A stretch of DNA of 64,000 nt from Siphlonurus alternatus (Eukaryota > Arthropoda > Insecta > Ephemeroptera > Siphlonuridae), in assembly GCA_949825025.1 (NCBI GenBank), contig OX463781.1, forward strand, positions 3,823,370 through 3,887,369, written 5' to 3'. The position numbers were made by a program, and so were the translations under genes. The first letter of the stretch is position 1; the number at the start of each line of letters is the position of its first letter. Below are positions 52,940 to 63,714 of this stretch, piece after piece. The notes beneath the pieces were generated by a model. That model saw only the letters and a list, made by a program, of their open reading frames with translations, did no database searches and was not told the origin of the DNA.

Positions 52940-53587
52940 GAATAATAAAACATTTTATTTGCACCAAAAGCTTGGAATTGGCGGCGTAACAAGCTTAGTT
53001 ATGACTTCACTTCGGCCTCATGCATTATGTAAAACTACAGGGAATTGCTATTATTTTCTAGCAAATTCTATTACCATACATTGTTACATGTATGTAAGGG
53101 CCAATATAATGTCATATAATAATAAATTGTATGCAAAAGTTACATAATTGGAATAAAACATGTTATATTGCAAAATTATAATATTATTTTCCACAGTTAT
53201 TGCTCGTTATATTTGACGAAGCGTTATATAAACATAGTGGTAATGTAGCATTGTCTGCTGGATCGGAATAATGCGCACACAGAATCCATTACAGCAGATT
53301 CAATATTGAAGGGGGTTGTTTTTTTATTTGTTTCTTAAATATGTAGGGAAATATGCTCATTTTTATCCATGATTTTAATTAGAAATATGTACAGCAGTAC
53401 TAAAATATCATTTATAGATGATTTTTTTTCCAATTCAATTGAATAATTATGCATAGTAATTGAAAATTTATTATATCAGTTCTAGAAAGTGTCTAAAAAG
53501 AATATCATATTAATTTTAACTGCAAAATTAATATTATTGATTAGCAATTAGCAAATAATTAAATTGTAATTAAATCTAAAATATAAG

Positions 53588-53985
53588 GTGGGAGGTCATG
53601 TGGCACAGAGGTCTCGTCAGATAACCAAAGTCAAACAACGCTGCCTGCCTATACTATGCCTATTATAGCAGTTAATAATAATAATAATTGTTTATTGTGG
53701 GATAGAGAATACAACAACATGGGAGGAAAGAGAAAGATAGTTGGATGGGTGAACATTTTCAACAAAATCCACGTTTCCTACCCAGGGGTAAATCATTGCG
53801 CCTTTCCACTATGTGGTTTCCCTAGCTTTGGACCATTGCACTCCCAATTCATTGGCGAAAACTGTAGCGTCCATCCTGGCTGAGGTTTCCACGTTTCCTT
53901 CAGTCACAGGCAAATGCCGGGATGGATGCAAGGCCTAGGCCGCCCCCGTTCTGGAAGAGCTCGCGAATCGCTCAAGTTAGGATTT
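53588..53985 (+). mobile_element. 5S-headed SINE with an insert in the 5S part
   Basis: GTCTCGTCAGATAACCAAAG and TCAAACAACGCTG are separated from TAGTTGGATGGGTGAAC by about 95 bp of unrelated sequence containing (AAT)n. The body has GTCCATCCTGGCTGAGGTTT and continues to CCGTTCTGGAAGAGCTCGCG. Confidence 0.75.
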
Positions 53986-54339
53986 CGGAGAGTTTGAAGT
54001 GTCAAACTTAGTGAGTGATTACTAATTAGTAAGTAAAAGCATCCAATTTGTGGTTTGATAAAAAATCTCATTTTCAGTGATAAAATTGATAATTCTTTTC
54101 AATTTTATATGCGCCGTGCTATCGATGTGACTCTCTTGTATTGCAGTGTTATACAAATAAATAAAATATATTATAATTTTTATATGAATTTTCATGTGAA
54201 CTTGCTAATTAATAATATCAACTTTAAAAAAAGACTAAAAAGCTAAATAAAATATCTGAAGTATAGGATTTTTTTGCAATTAAATTTATGAAATGATCCG
54301 AAGAGCTCCATCCGATAAATCAATAACAACTCAGACTTG

Positions 54340-54450
54340 TCACGTGATGATGTTATCTCGGCCACACGAGAGCCACTCGTCACTGACAGGTGTGGACCTG
54401 CCAGGTGGTGTGTGACGTCACGAGGGGGCGTGGCCAGTCAATCTCAGCAC
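54340..54450. promoter_or_regulatory. Small GC-rich island
   Basis: Contains GTCACGTGATG, CAGGTGTGGACCTG, CAGGTGG, TGACGTCA and GGGGGCGTGGCC within 110 bp. No coding signal. Candidate enhancer or promoter; ownership is unclear. Confidence 0.3.
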
Positions 54451-54454
54451 GAAA

Positions 54455-56230
54455 GTTTGTCTAATTAGTAATTCAATTTTTCAGGAAATGTTTAAAAAAT
54501 GCTTTTAATTAATTAATTATTTTAAGTCCGCTAGCGACTGTCGAAATACTACTTCGTGCTTTCCTTAATAATAGATTAATAATTTTAATTTTAATTAACT
54601 ATAACAATAAACAATGCTAATTCAGAATATTGGAATTATTTATAATTATCATGATACAACTCCCTATATACTATAGAATAATTATAATATTCTGTAAAAT
54701 GTATATTTTTTTTTGTCTTTTTTCTCAAAACTGTATAATTGCAACTTAAATAGACAATATAATATATGATTATATTAATATAATGAAACTGATGATGATT
54801 ATTATGTTTAATTTTAATGTTTCTTTGGTATTTTATTTTTATTTATATATATATATTATAGCAATATTGTAAACACTATTGTACCTCACGGTTCTTTATG
54901 TATAATTAATACAAATACAAACACATTTTTTATATTTAACATTTATAAGCATGCAACATAATTTTATGATAGATATTAGTTATAGTAATTATATCCATGA
55001 ACTTGTTTATTATTAATCATGCTAATCAATATATAATAATTTTATACCTTATTAATTTTCATGCAAATATTAAAAAATAAATAAACAAAAAATTAAACTT
55101 TCATCCTTTTAATAAAAATATTACAATATTAAGAAAAATAAAACATTTTTTTATGTAATATTCTACGTAATATAATCTGTTTAAATCTCAAGCGAGAAGT
55201 TACAATCTGTTACTTAAAAACCTTTTCAATAAATCCACACTCAATGTTACTCATTTTTCTCATAAGCGTGTAAAATTGACATCAACCCTTTAAATACCAG
55301 CTCTTCACTTGACACAATTTTATACGCTTTTTTCAAAGCCACAATTAATAATTCACTTTATGAATAAGTTAAGTAATTGTGAGATGCCGTGACGCGACCA
55401 TCTGTTTTTCAAACAATTGCCTTACATTAGCCACATGTAGTATATATAAAATCAAATACACCCCTTTTTTTAATGATATGTCTGATTTCAAGTGATTATC
55501 GCGATCGTAATAATTGCCAATACTATTAAAGTGATTACACCCCTCTCTCTAGTCACAAGTGTTCAATGTTGGGGGTAATTTGATCCGTCTGATGATGAGT
55601 AGCTTTAACGTTCCCCATCAATCATGTTTATGTTACCATGTAGCATGTGGTGCAGTTTCATATTTTTAATCATATTGAAAAGCTTCATTATTTTTTTATC
55701 ACTTAAATTTTTAAATAGATTGAATTGTTTGATAAAAAATATTTTATCTATTGTAGTGGAGATTTAAAGATTTAATATTTTTTATTAAAAATAGAATAAC
55801 CATATTTTATTAAGTGGAATTTTACCATGTTACTTTTTAAAAAGTCAATTGAACAGTAATAATTGAAGAGAGTATAGTTACTATAGTCATAAATTCGATT
55901 GCTGACGGATATATTATTTTAGTAAAATACATTCAGACTGTATACATACATATATTTGCATAAAATTGAATAAAGTAACAAGTTTTATATTTTGATTTTT
56001 TAATTATAAATAGCAAAATTAAACCATTATAAATATTGTGTCATTTATATTTACAGCTTATTTCATGTTAGCTTACACATCCATGTTTTACATTTTCCAT
56101 ATTTTATAATTTTACATAATAATTTATTATTCATCATCTCGACCACCACGAATTTTGCCTGTTCGTGGGAGCTAATTGTCACGCGTGCATTCAATAACGG
56201 ATTAATTATTATCTCAATCAACTTAATTTT
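54455..56230. other. AT-rich intergenic sequence
   Basis: No exon, hairpin or repeat copy recognised between the island and the MITE-A behind the kinase gene. Confidence 0.45.
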
Positions 56231-56235
56231 TATGT

Positions 56236-56535
56236 CAACGGACAACCTGCATGATTTTTTCTTTATTTCAGAAATGAATAAAAATCATAATTTATGTATC
56301 CCTGATTTTTTACTTTTTAATGGTCAGCAGCTAGGAAGTATTGCTATAAAAAGTTTTGCCGAGGTCGGATTTGAACCCACGCCCTTTTTAGTCCCTATCC
56401 TTTTATTAAGAAGTGACGCTTCTCTCTGTACTTTCAATAATTTTTAAAAAATTGCTCCCTATCTCTAAAAAATTCAAAGTAGCATAACATTGCACACTTT
56501 AATTAATTTCTGCAATATTCATACAGTTTGTCCAT
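56236..56535. mobile_element. MITE-A copy in the 3' flank of the kinase gene
   Basis: CAACGGACAACCTGCATGAT to TTCATACAGTTTGTCCATTG with TTTCAGAAATGAATA and ATTTCTGCAATA subterminally. It starts 30 bp past the kinase stop, so it is almost certainly in the 3' UTR. Confidence 0.82.
56402..56407 (-). promoter_or_regulatory. Candidate poly(A) signal of the kinase gene, inside the MITE
   Basis: The first AATAAA on the minus strand past the stop codon, about 158 bp downstream, within the MITE-A copy. Confidence 0.4.
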
Positions 56536-56564
56536 TGGATTAGGTATGGTCTTCCTCTCACTAC

Positions 56565-57806
56565 CTACACGACCCCTGCCCTGTCCATCTCCAGTATCAA
56601 CTCATCCACAAACTCCATCATGACCCCCTTGAAGGTCAGGTCTGACCTGAATTTTCTCAGGACGGTCTCTGCCTGGACACCGTAGATGGCCATGTCCAAC
56701 TGTTCCTTGGTCATTTCCTCGTCCTCTCCCGGCCAGACCGAATCTGCGAGGAAGATGGCGGGCCTCATGAAGGCACCGAGCATCGCGCCGAAGAGCCGAC
56801 CTTCATCGTACTGACTTCTCAAATTTTCGAGGGTCAATCGGTCAGGGGTCTCACAGACCGCGGTGTTGAAAGCTGCAAGGTAGGTGTCCAGAATCTCTGT
56901 CTCATAAGTGTCCCGAAACTTTTTGTCGGTACACAAGTACAGAAAGTAGAACAAATCTATGGTCAGGGGAGCGTAACGTACGAGTTGTAAGTCAATAAAT
57001 TTAACATCAGTTGGGGTATTTGTAACTGGATCTATTTTAAACATCATATTATTTTCCCAAAAATCACCATGGCCTAGTACATTAATATATTTTATACTTG
57101 GTTTTACATATTCTACTATTTTTTCATAACATTTTTTACTAAGTAACCATTCATTATATTTTTTATATTTTTCTGAAGGATATACTTCATTTATGATCGA
57201 TGTTACAGTTTTTACTCCGGAATTTATGTGGGATTCCATCATTTTTTTACCAGAACCTTCAAATAATCCCTCAACTTTTAACTCGGGTAATTCTTTCAGC
57301 CAATCAACGTCCAGTGATGCTGCGTGGAATTGCGCTAATTTTCGCATTGCTAATCTTACATGCGAAATTTTCAACGACCCTTTCCCTACATCATCCATAC
57401 TATTAGACAAAGTCCTGTACCCACCGGCACTCAAATCTTCCATTATAATCTTATTTTCGTAAGCAGCTAAACAATGAACAACTGGTAAATTTGATTGTTT
57501 CTTTTTTAAAATTGGTACAGCTTTGTTAAAGAATTGAATTTCCCGCTCAAAAAAGTCACTATCTAAAATCAGTTCGAGATGTTCCTTCATAATTGGTAAA
57601 CGCTTGATGATGAAGGTTGTTTGCTGGACAGTGTCCGGGACTGTCCGGATGGTTGCAGAGACGCGCAGGATGAGCGAGAGGAAGCCCTGGACGCTGCTGG
57701 TGGCTGAAGACACGCTGAAGTCCAGCAGAGTGGTGGACTGTCCGTGCAGAGACTTGACCGCGGCGAGCACGTCATCAGGGGACACGAGTGAAGTTAGCTC
57801 CGCCAT
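56565..57806 (-). CDS. Ecdysteroid-kinase-like (CHK family) protein
   Basis: 413 residues, full length for insect EcKinase-like/CHK proteins (about 400-430). Visible kinase-fold motifs: a lysine in FIIKRLP (about residue 68), FFEREIQFF (about 85-93, helix Glu), MEDLSAGGYR (122-131), the Brenner motif HGDFWENN (His246, Asp248, Asn253) and FIDLQLV (Asp272) in place of the usual DFQ. The family phosphorylates small molecules such as ecdysteroids and perhaps xenobiotics in the cytosol; the substrate here is unknown. The start at 57806 is preferred because TCTGTTTTCAG lies two bases before it, so a 16-codon upstream extension would be intronic. No signal peptide. GC-rich at both ends (57600-57800, 56565-57000) and AT-rich in the middle. 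Confidence 0.93.
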   Translation of the reverse strand: MAELTSLVSPDDVLAAVKSLHGQSTTLLDFSVSSATSSVQGFLSLILRVSATIRTVPDTVQQTTFIIKRLPIMKEHLELILDSDFFEREIQFFNKAVPILKKKQSNLPVVHCLAAYENKIIMEDLSAGGYRTLSNSMDDVGKGSLKISHVRLAMRKLAQFHAASLDVDWLKELPELKVEGLFEGSGKKMMESHINSGVKTVTSIINEVYPSEKYKKYNEWLLSKKCYEKIVEYVKPSIKYINVLGHGDFWENNMMFKIDPVTNTPTDVKFIDLQLVRYAPLTIDLFYFLYLCTDKKFRDTYETEILDTYLAAFNTAVCETPDRLTLENLRSQYDEGRLFGAMLGAFMRPAIFLADSVWPGEDEEMTKEQLDMAIYGVQAETVLRKFRSDLTFKGVMMEFVDELILEMDRAGVV

Positions 57807-57894
57807 GTCTGAAAACAGAGACAGATCAATATGCATAATTATAATTGTATACAATAGTTTAAATAAAAAACATGTACTATTTTTTTGCTTTAAG

Positions 57895-58170
57895 GATGAA
57901 TTTCAGTAGGTTGATATCTCGTAATCGTAGTGCCTGAACGCAACAAGACTTGCAGGGGACTTAGAACTCACCATCAATAGGTGCATATAAATTTTGAAGG
58001 AATCTGTCTTATCAATTTTGTGAAAACTGAGATAGAAGTTTAACATTGGCCTTGTGGATGGAAACCGAAAATAGAGCTGTTGTAATAAGAAAACTGCCAG
58101 ACTGAATTTGCTCAAACAATAAGCGATTAAGTTTTAGAACATTCTTGATTTTTTAAAATTTATTTCATTC
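57895..58170 (+). repeat. REP-D copy in the kinase 5' intron
   Basis: AATTTCAGTAGGTTGATATC, CAAGACTTGCAGGGGACTTA, CACCATCAATAGG, CAATAAGCGATTAAGTTTTA. It lies about 85 bp upstream of the kinase acceptor. Confidence 0.78.
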
Positions 58171-58299
58171 GAATCATTCGCAAGAAAATATTCTTTGACT
58201 TGATCGAGCAGTAACTTAACGTTAAATGAACCCTGTTAATTGTAGGGTACTGGTCACAAAATTCCCGGCTCTTCGTGAAACCGACCTATAAGCATATTA

Positions 58300-58545
58300 A
58301 ATTGTTTTGTGGGTCCCTTCCAAACCAGGGTGGTCATAGTTTATAGCAATCCATATCAGAAATCGCCTGGTTGCTGGTTGTGACTGAAGAAATCATGGAA
58401 ACCTCAGTCAGGATGGTCGGCAATTAATGAAGGATGTCATCAATCACCTCCCGGATGCATGAGTGGGTGTTCTTTAGCAACCGACACTTGTAAAAAGTTT
58501 GGCGGTGCCTGGGACCGTACTCATGACCATCCGATGGCTAGTTTA
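58300..58545 (-). mobile_element. tRNA-headed SINE (type 1)
   Basis: Matches 10180-10422: TTGGCGGTGCCTGGGACCGT, GGAAACCTCAGTCAGGATGG and TTAATGAAGGATG. The B box is diverged. Confidence 0.72.
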
Positions 58546-58611
58546 AGTATAGTAGAGCTATAGGCTTATTTTTGTCATGCTGGTAAAAGAATTTTGAATT
58601 TTGTACATATC

Positions 58612-59100
58612 AATGGACAAGTAGCATCAATTTTTTTTAGTAGCTCAATCGAAAGAGGAGGTCGAAAAATACACCTGTGAATTTTTTTAGATTTTTATCT
58701 GTACTTCATCATGCCTAAAATAGAGATGTAAAGAGGCCACGTGATCTGGAGGCGGCGCCCGTGACGCCTGTGACGTCATTGAACTGTTTGGTCAAACAAA
58801 CAATCGACTTTATAACGCTTCTAAACAACCACGTTGCTATGGAAACAAGCAACAATTAATTTATTGTTTACAAGTGTTATATAGACGATCGTTTGTTTGA
58901 CCGGACAGTTCAGTGACGTCACAGGCGTCACGGGCGACGCCTCTCGGTCAAATGCGACGCCTCTCGGTCAAGTGGCCTCTTTACATCTCTATTTTAGCCA
59001 TGATGTAGTACAAATAAAAATCTAATAAAATTCACAGGTGTATTTTTCGACTCCCTCTTTCGATTGAGCTAATAAAAAAAATTGATGCTACTTGTCCATT
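58612..59100. mobile_element. 489-bp palindromic element with X-box-like centre
   Basis: AATGGACAAGTAGCATCAAT to ATTGATGCTACTTGTCCATT; arms include CTCAATCGAAAGAGG and TGACGTCA. The unpaired centre has GTTGCTATGGAAAC, close to the RFX X-box. A GCGACGCCTCTCGGTCAA unit is duplicated in the right arm only. Confidence 0.87.
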
Positions 59101-59225
59101 ATTAATATATGAACATTATAAAAATAATTAAGTATTCAATTAAGTATTGAGCATTTGACTTAACTTCCTAAAATACAACTCTAGAATTCATGATATAATT
59201 CTGGTGGTTACTCAAATTTAATGAA

Positions 59226-59299
59226 AAGAGTTAGTAACACAGGGCACGGTGATTGACAAGGCTGCAAGTGGGAAATTATCCAAGGAGTTCAGTGTACAT
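59226..59299. mobile_element. Half of a MITE-C
   Basis: Only the right arm is present: CACGGTGATTGACAAGGCTG, GGGAAATTATCCAAGG, GTGTAC. Confidence 0.65.
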
Positions 59300-60115
59300 A
59301 GGTTTTATTCTTAATTTTTATGATAAAGTTGAAAACAAAAATTAATAGAAATTGCTTGAAGAGTACTGTAAATATAATAATATTGTGCGGCACATCGTTG
59401 TCGTTTAAATAATGTTACATTAATACCATCAAAGTTTCAAATATCAAAGTATTTCCCAATTTTAATTCGTAACATAAAATATGAGCACCTTGTTTAAAAA
59501 TATACAAAAAAAAAATCTTATCTTTAAGGAATATTATCATGTAAAATATTATTTTCACAATAACAGTAAAATCACTTGCAAAGATGTATTTAAATTTGTT
59601 TTCAGAAAAAATATTGAACAATATTCCTAAGAAAATTAATGTAACTGTGGAATGAAAATGTGATAAAAAAAACTTATTATAACCATGTGTCAAAAAATAT
59701 AAATATAATTATGTAAAAATTAAATATAAAAAGTTAAAGTATAATTCATTGTAAATAGTCTTAAATATTGAAAGTGACTAATATTATGTTATAATGCTTA
59801 TTTAAGTTAAATTAGCGTATATAGAATATAAATATATAAGACTTATTAAGACATCAAGATTTATATGTTTGTAATGTGATTTTAATTAATCACACTGTAA
59901 TACTGTTGCCTACATTTTGCTAATATTTCGGAACAATGAGTCATTTAATTTTAATTTATTTTCATGTAATTTTAATCAACCAATAAGGTTATATGTTATA
60001 ACCTTGGCTGAGATGTATATTTAAAATGACCATTAAAAAAAATATACGTCTACCACAATCAGGTGCAACAACGAGCTGTCTTCAATTTCATGCAGGTGAG
60101 TGCATTTATGAACTT
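59300..60115. other. AT-rich intron or intergenic sequence
   Basis: Nothing recognised apart from an arm-like CGAGCTGTCTTCAATTTCA at about 60071, related to the element at 33669. Confidence 0.4.
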
Positions 60116-61137
60116 TCTGTGTATACTTATCAGAGTCTTCTGCGCGCAATGTTTCTAACAAAACATTGTTCAATGTCTGTCGCGTGGTGTAATTTTCGAT
60201 TGTTGAACGCGAGAAAGGAAAAAAGTAAACAAACTCCGCTGTTTACAATTTTTTGCCGCTGGCGGCGCCACCAGCGAGCGGTAATTATCAAGGGAAGCAA
60301 TATGAATAACATGAAAAACTAATAGAAATAATTAGAAAATTGAGGACATGTTTTCAAAAATCAAGTGAAATGGAAAAAAACATGCGCGGCAATTTTATAG
60401 AAAAAATTAAGAATTTTGAACGGTTTTTTATCATTGAAACGGTCGAAGAAATATGGAGCGATAACCATGGTGTAAGTAATGTATATCATTTCTGTGTTCC
60501 CAAGGGCTTGTAAGCTCTAAAATCTTTTAGCTAGCAGTTCTGGCAGAACTTGGCTGCCCTTACCAGCCGCACCAGTGTCCATTTGTTGATTTATTTAAAA
60601 ATAAAAAGCAATATAATAGGGTTTTAAAATTGTACCTTTGAATTTCTTATATCCTGAAGATATAGCAGTAATTCGATAATTTACAAGTTTCTATGCTGTT
60701 AGACCTTAATACTGGAGTGACTGGAGTCCCGTCCAACATCTATGATTGCACAGAATCACATTAAAGGCAATGAAACGCCAACCTCAGTCTGCGTCGTCTT
60801 TTCTATGTGCTAAAAATAAGATAAAGTACCGTTATATTTACTAATAATTAATTTTTTACATTACCTGGATCAATGTAGTACGAAATAATGATATTTTTTT
60901 ATACTTTTGGTGTGATATTTTGGAAGTTATCGTTACATTTAGGCGTCAACTCGCGAATTTCCTATGTTAAACAATGGCGCATAGTCAACAAAAACCGCTC
61001 GCTAGTGGCGCCTCTGGTCACTCTGGCGGGCGCAAAATGGAACTAAAGCGTCACGCAATAATCGGGCCACGCGACAGACATTGAACAATGTTTTGTTAGA
61101 AGCATTGCGCGCAGAAGACTCTGATACTTATATACCT
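60116..61137. mobile_element. 1-kb element with about 170-bp inverted ends
   Basis: TATCAGAGTCTTCTGCGCGC, AACAAAACATTGTTCAATGT and CTGTCGCGTGG recur inverted at 61070-61135; GCCGCTGGCGGCGCCACCAG recurs, diverged, near 60990. The 680-bp middle has no recognisable transposase. Confidence 0.72.
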
Positions 61138-61321
61138 GCTGTACGTACAGCTAATTTTTGCATTAACCTGATGTAGCAGACAGATTAATTTTGTACATAC
61201 ATGATAGTGCCAGACAGCTCATTATTAATACAATAAACGATCGATATACAATAATAATTATAAACTGCGTGAACATAACAATTATAGTTATTATAGTTTA
61301 ATTATCCAGTCCCTTGCTTAC

Positions 61322-61460
61322 CGTATGATATTCTGAACCTCGACTCCCGACACACAACTCCCAACTCTCTCCACGCAACTACAGTTGCAGCAGCTCTGGT
61401 CCACATCTCTCCGTCACATCCTGACCTTGGCCAGCACTCGTGTCTTATCAGTGAATTAAT
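61322..61460 (-). other. Probable non-coding first exon of the kinase gene
   Basis: On the minus strand a GC-richer segment ends in a strong donor ATACG|GTAAGC at 61322/61321. The kinase acceptor at 57809-57810 needs an upstream exon, and this is the best one within 4 kb on that strand. CTGATAAGA, a GATA-factor site, lies at its 5' edge (about 61443-61451). The TSS is not defined. Confidence 0.45.
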
Positions 61461-61464
61461 TGGA

Positions 61465-62120
61465 GGTCAATGTAGCGGGAGATAAAAACTGTGATAAGGA
61501 GTTTAAAAATATACTTCGTAATTTGCATCTTGTGAATAATTGATAAGAAAATGAAAAGTATAGGGAAAAAAATTTACACATTTTCTGCTATCTTTATTAT
61601 ATAATAATATATATAAATTTATGCTCGTGATTTTTCTCTTAAATAAATTTTACACATTTCTTAAGTAATATTATGAATATCATGCATGCAATGCAGGTAT
61701 CACAATTATGTTTATCATTTAATCTGGGATTTTACAGTTATAATCTCTTTTTAAAAAGATATCAACATAATTTAAGTAAAAATTATATAATATATCTGCA
61801 ACAGAATGCAATTAAAGAATTGATCTATATTATAAGACGTATATATTATATCATAAAATAATATATACACAATAAATTATTCTCTAATTATATGTATTAA
61901 TTATGCATATATTATGAGACTGTATAAATAATAACCATAATAATATGCTTCGTTACATTTAATATTCTACACATCACCTTTTACAGACTTAAATTATGTA
62001 TATTAATTAGTATTATACTAGCTAATTTTTAATTAGATTTAAACTGAGAAAATCAGCACAGATTTGCCTCTCATGCAGATAATGTTATATGAAATAATCT
62101 TTGCTTGCTATAGTATTGCT
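61465..62120. other. AT-rich flank upstream of the kinase gene
   Basis: Very AT-rich, with no repeat copy or exon recognised. It may contain the kinase promoter. Confidence 0.35.
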
Positions 62121-62122
62121 GT

Positions 62123-62250
62123 GTACAGTCATCACCTTGAAAAATTTCCCTTTGCGACCTTGTTAATCACTATATATAATATATATTCCGTAAGAATAGC
62201 ACAGGGCATTGGTGATTAACAAGGGAAATTTTCCAAGGCGACGAGTGTAC
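62123..62250. mobile_element. MITE-C hairpin
   Basis: GTACAGTCATCACCTTGAAA to TTTTCCAAGGCGACGAGTGTAC-type end; an ATATATAATATATA expansion lies in the left part of the loop. Confidence 0.85.
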
Positions 62251-62299
62251 ATTACATAATGTCATATAAAATTCTATTTATAGTTAAACCGAAGTTATT

Positions 62300-62470
62300 T
62301 GCCCGATAATTAGCGACCAGCTGACGGGACCTCACGGGTCCTCAGGGTCCTCGTGGCGGAGCGTGGCGCGGAGAGAGGGGTCGCCACGTGACCCTGCCCG
62401 CTCCGCACATGGCGCGGGAGTCGCACATTAATTAAACCCGTCGTCTCACGCCCCGGGCCAAATGGACCGA
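62300..62470. promoter_or_regulatory. GC-rich island
   Basis: Contains TCGCCACGTGACCC, GAGCGTGGCGCGG, CCCGTCGTCTCACGCCCCGG and paired GGGACCTCACGGGTCCT. No splice-bounded coding frame. Similar in composition and motifs to 49795-50035. Candidate promoter or distal control element. Confidence 0.35.
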
Positions 62471-62793
62471 TCTCTTTGTATTAGCGATGTTTATGTTTGT
62501 GTAAGGATTATTAAATGATCTACCAGCATACGTTTTAGATCAAGGGGGAGGAGAGAGGGGTTATATAATCGCTGTATTTATGTTGTATGTTTTGTTAGCT
62601 TTTTTTATTTACTCAGATCATGTTGGAAGCACTTGGATGCAAAAATTTAGTTTTATTACAGGTTCAAATAATGTGGTGTATTTAATTTATTTATATTTGA
62701 AGGCTCATTAAAAAATAATCATTTTTAATGGGCCACAAAATAGCGTTAAAGGCCGTTATCATGCAGTTTAACATAATATTATTTACAATTAAT

Positions 62794-63113
62794 AATGGGG
62801 TATCGACCTCAAATTTTTTTATTGCAGAAATGAATAGAGGGTGCAAAGTTATGTTACCCTGATTTTTTTCAGATTTTTTTGAGACCGGTAAGTATTTTTA
62901 AAAAATTATTGAAAGTCCCTTTCGTGACGTCACGAGACGCCGCTCCTTAAGAAAAAGATAGGACTTGCTGCTGCGTGACGTCACAAAAAGAACTTTCAAT
63001 AATTTTTTAAAAATACTTCCAGGGCTGTAAAAAATCTGCAAAAAATCAGGGTAGCATAACTTTGCACCCTCTATCCATTTCTGCAATAAAAAAAATGAGG
63101 TCAATACTCCATT
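62794..63113. mobile_element. MITE-B copy
   Basis: AATGGGGTATCGACCTCAAA to TGAGGTCAATACTCCATT with TTGCAGAAATGAATAGAGGG, TGACGTCACGAGACGCCGCT and a second TGACGTCA. Confidence 0.9.
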
Positions 63114-63167
63114 GTTAGTTAATAATTGCATTTAGATATATAATATACTACGTATAATATAGAGTGT

Positions 63168-63512
63168 CGACCTCATAAAAAATTTATTTCATAAATGAAA
63201 AGAGTATGCAACCTTAAGTTATGCTATTCTGATTTTTTTTCCATATTTTTTTAGAACCTGGCATGGGCAGTGCGATTTTTAAAAAAAAATATTGGAAGTC
63301 AATTTTATGACGTCACGAGATGGCAAGTCCTATCCTTTTTTTTAAGGAATGCCACCTCGTGACGTCATAAAATAAACTTTTAGTTTTATTTTTAACAACC
63401 GCTTCCCAGGTTCTAAAAAATCTGAAATAAAAAATCAGAGTATATATGATAATTTTATTTTTCCATCCTCGCGCTATCTATTTCTGCAATAAAAAATGTT
63501 GAGACCGTTTAT
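63168..63512. mobile_element. MITE-B-like copy (diverged)
   Basis: GTGTCGACCTCATAAAAAAT, AGTTATGCTATTCTGATTTT, two TGACGTCA octamers and TATTTCTGCAATAAAAAATG. Terminal AATGGA lost. It lies 55 bp from the better copy. Confidence 0.72.
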
Positions 63513-63714
63513 TTAAATGCAATATAATTACAGAATTATATACGAGAAATACAGAATAATACATTACACGCGCGCGCCGCGTGTATATATTAGTATAATT
63601 GTGCATGCATGTGTACGCATAATAGTACGTATTTTTCAATATATATATCATTTATTATAATTTCTATACATTTTTATTTCGGACACATTTAAAGATTTAT
63701 AAAAAATGCTGTCC

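Noticed and set aside
57807..57854. Upstream ATG for the kinase
   Set aside because: A polypyrimidine-AG acceptor lies two bases before the ATG at 57806, so the extra 16 codons fall in intron sequence.
60026..60322. 98-codon plus-strand frame
   Set aside because: It lies across the inverted end of the 60116-61137 element, and an overlapping minus-strand frame exists; no protein family resemblance.
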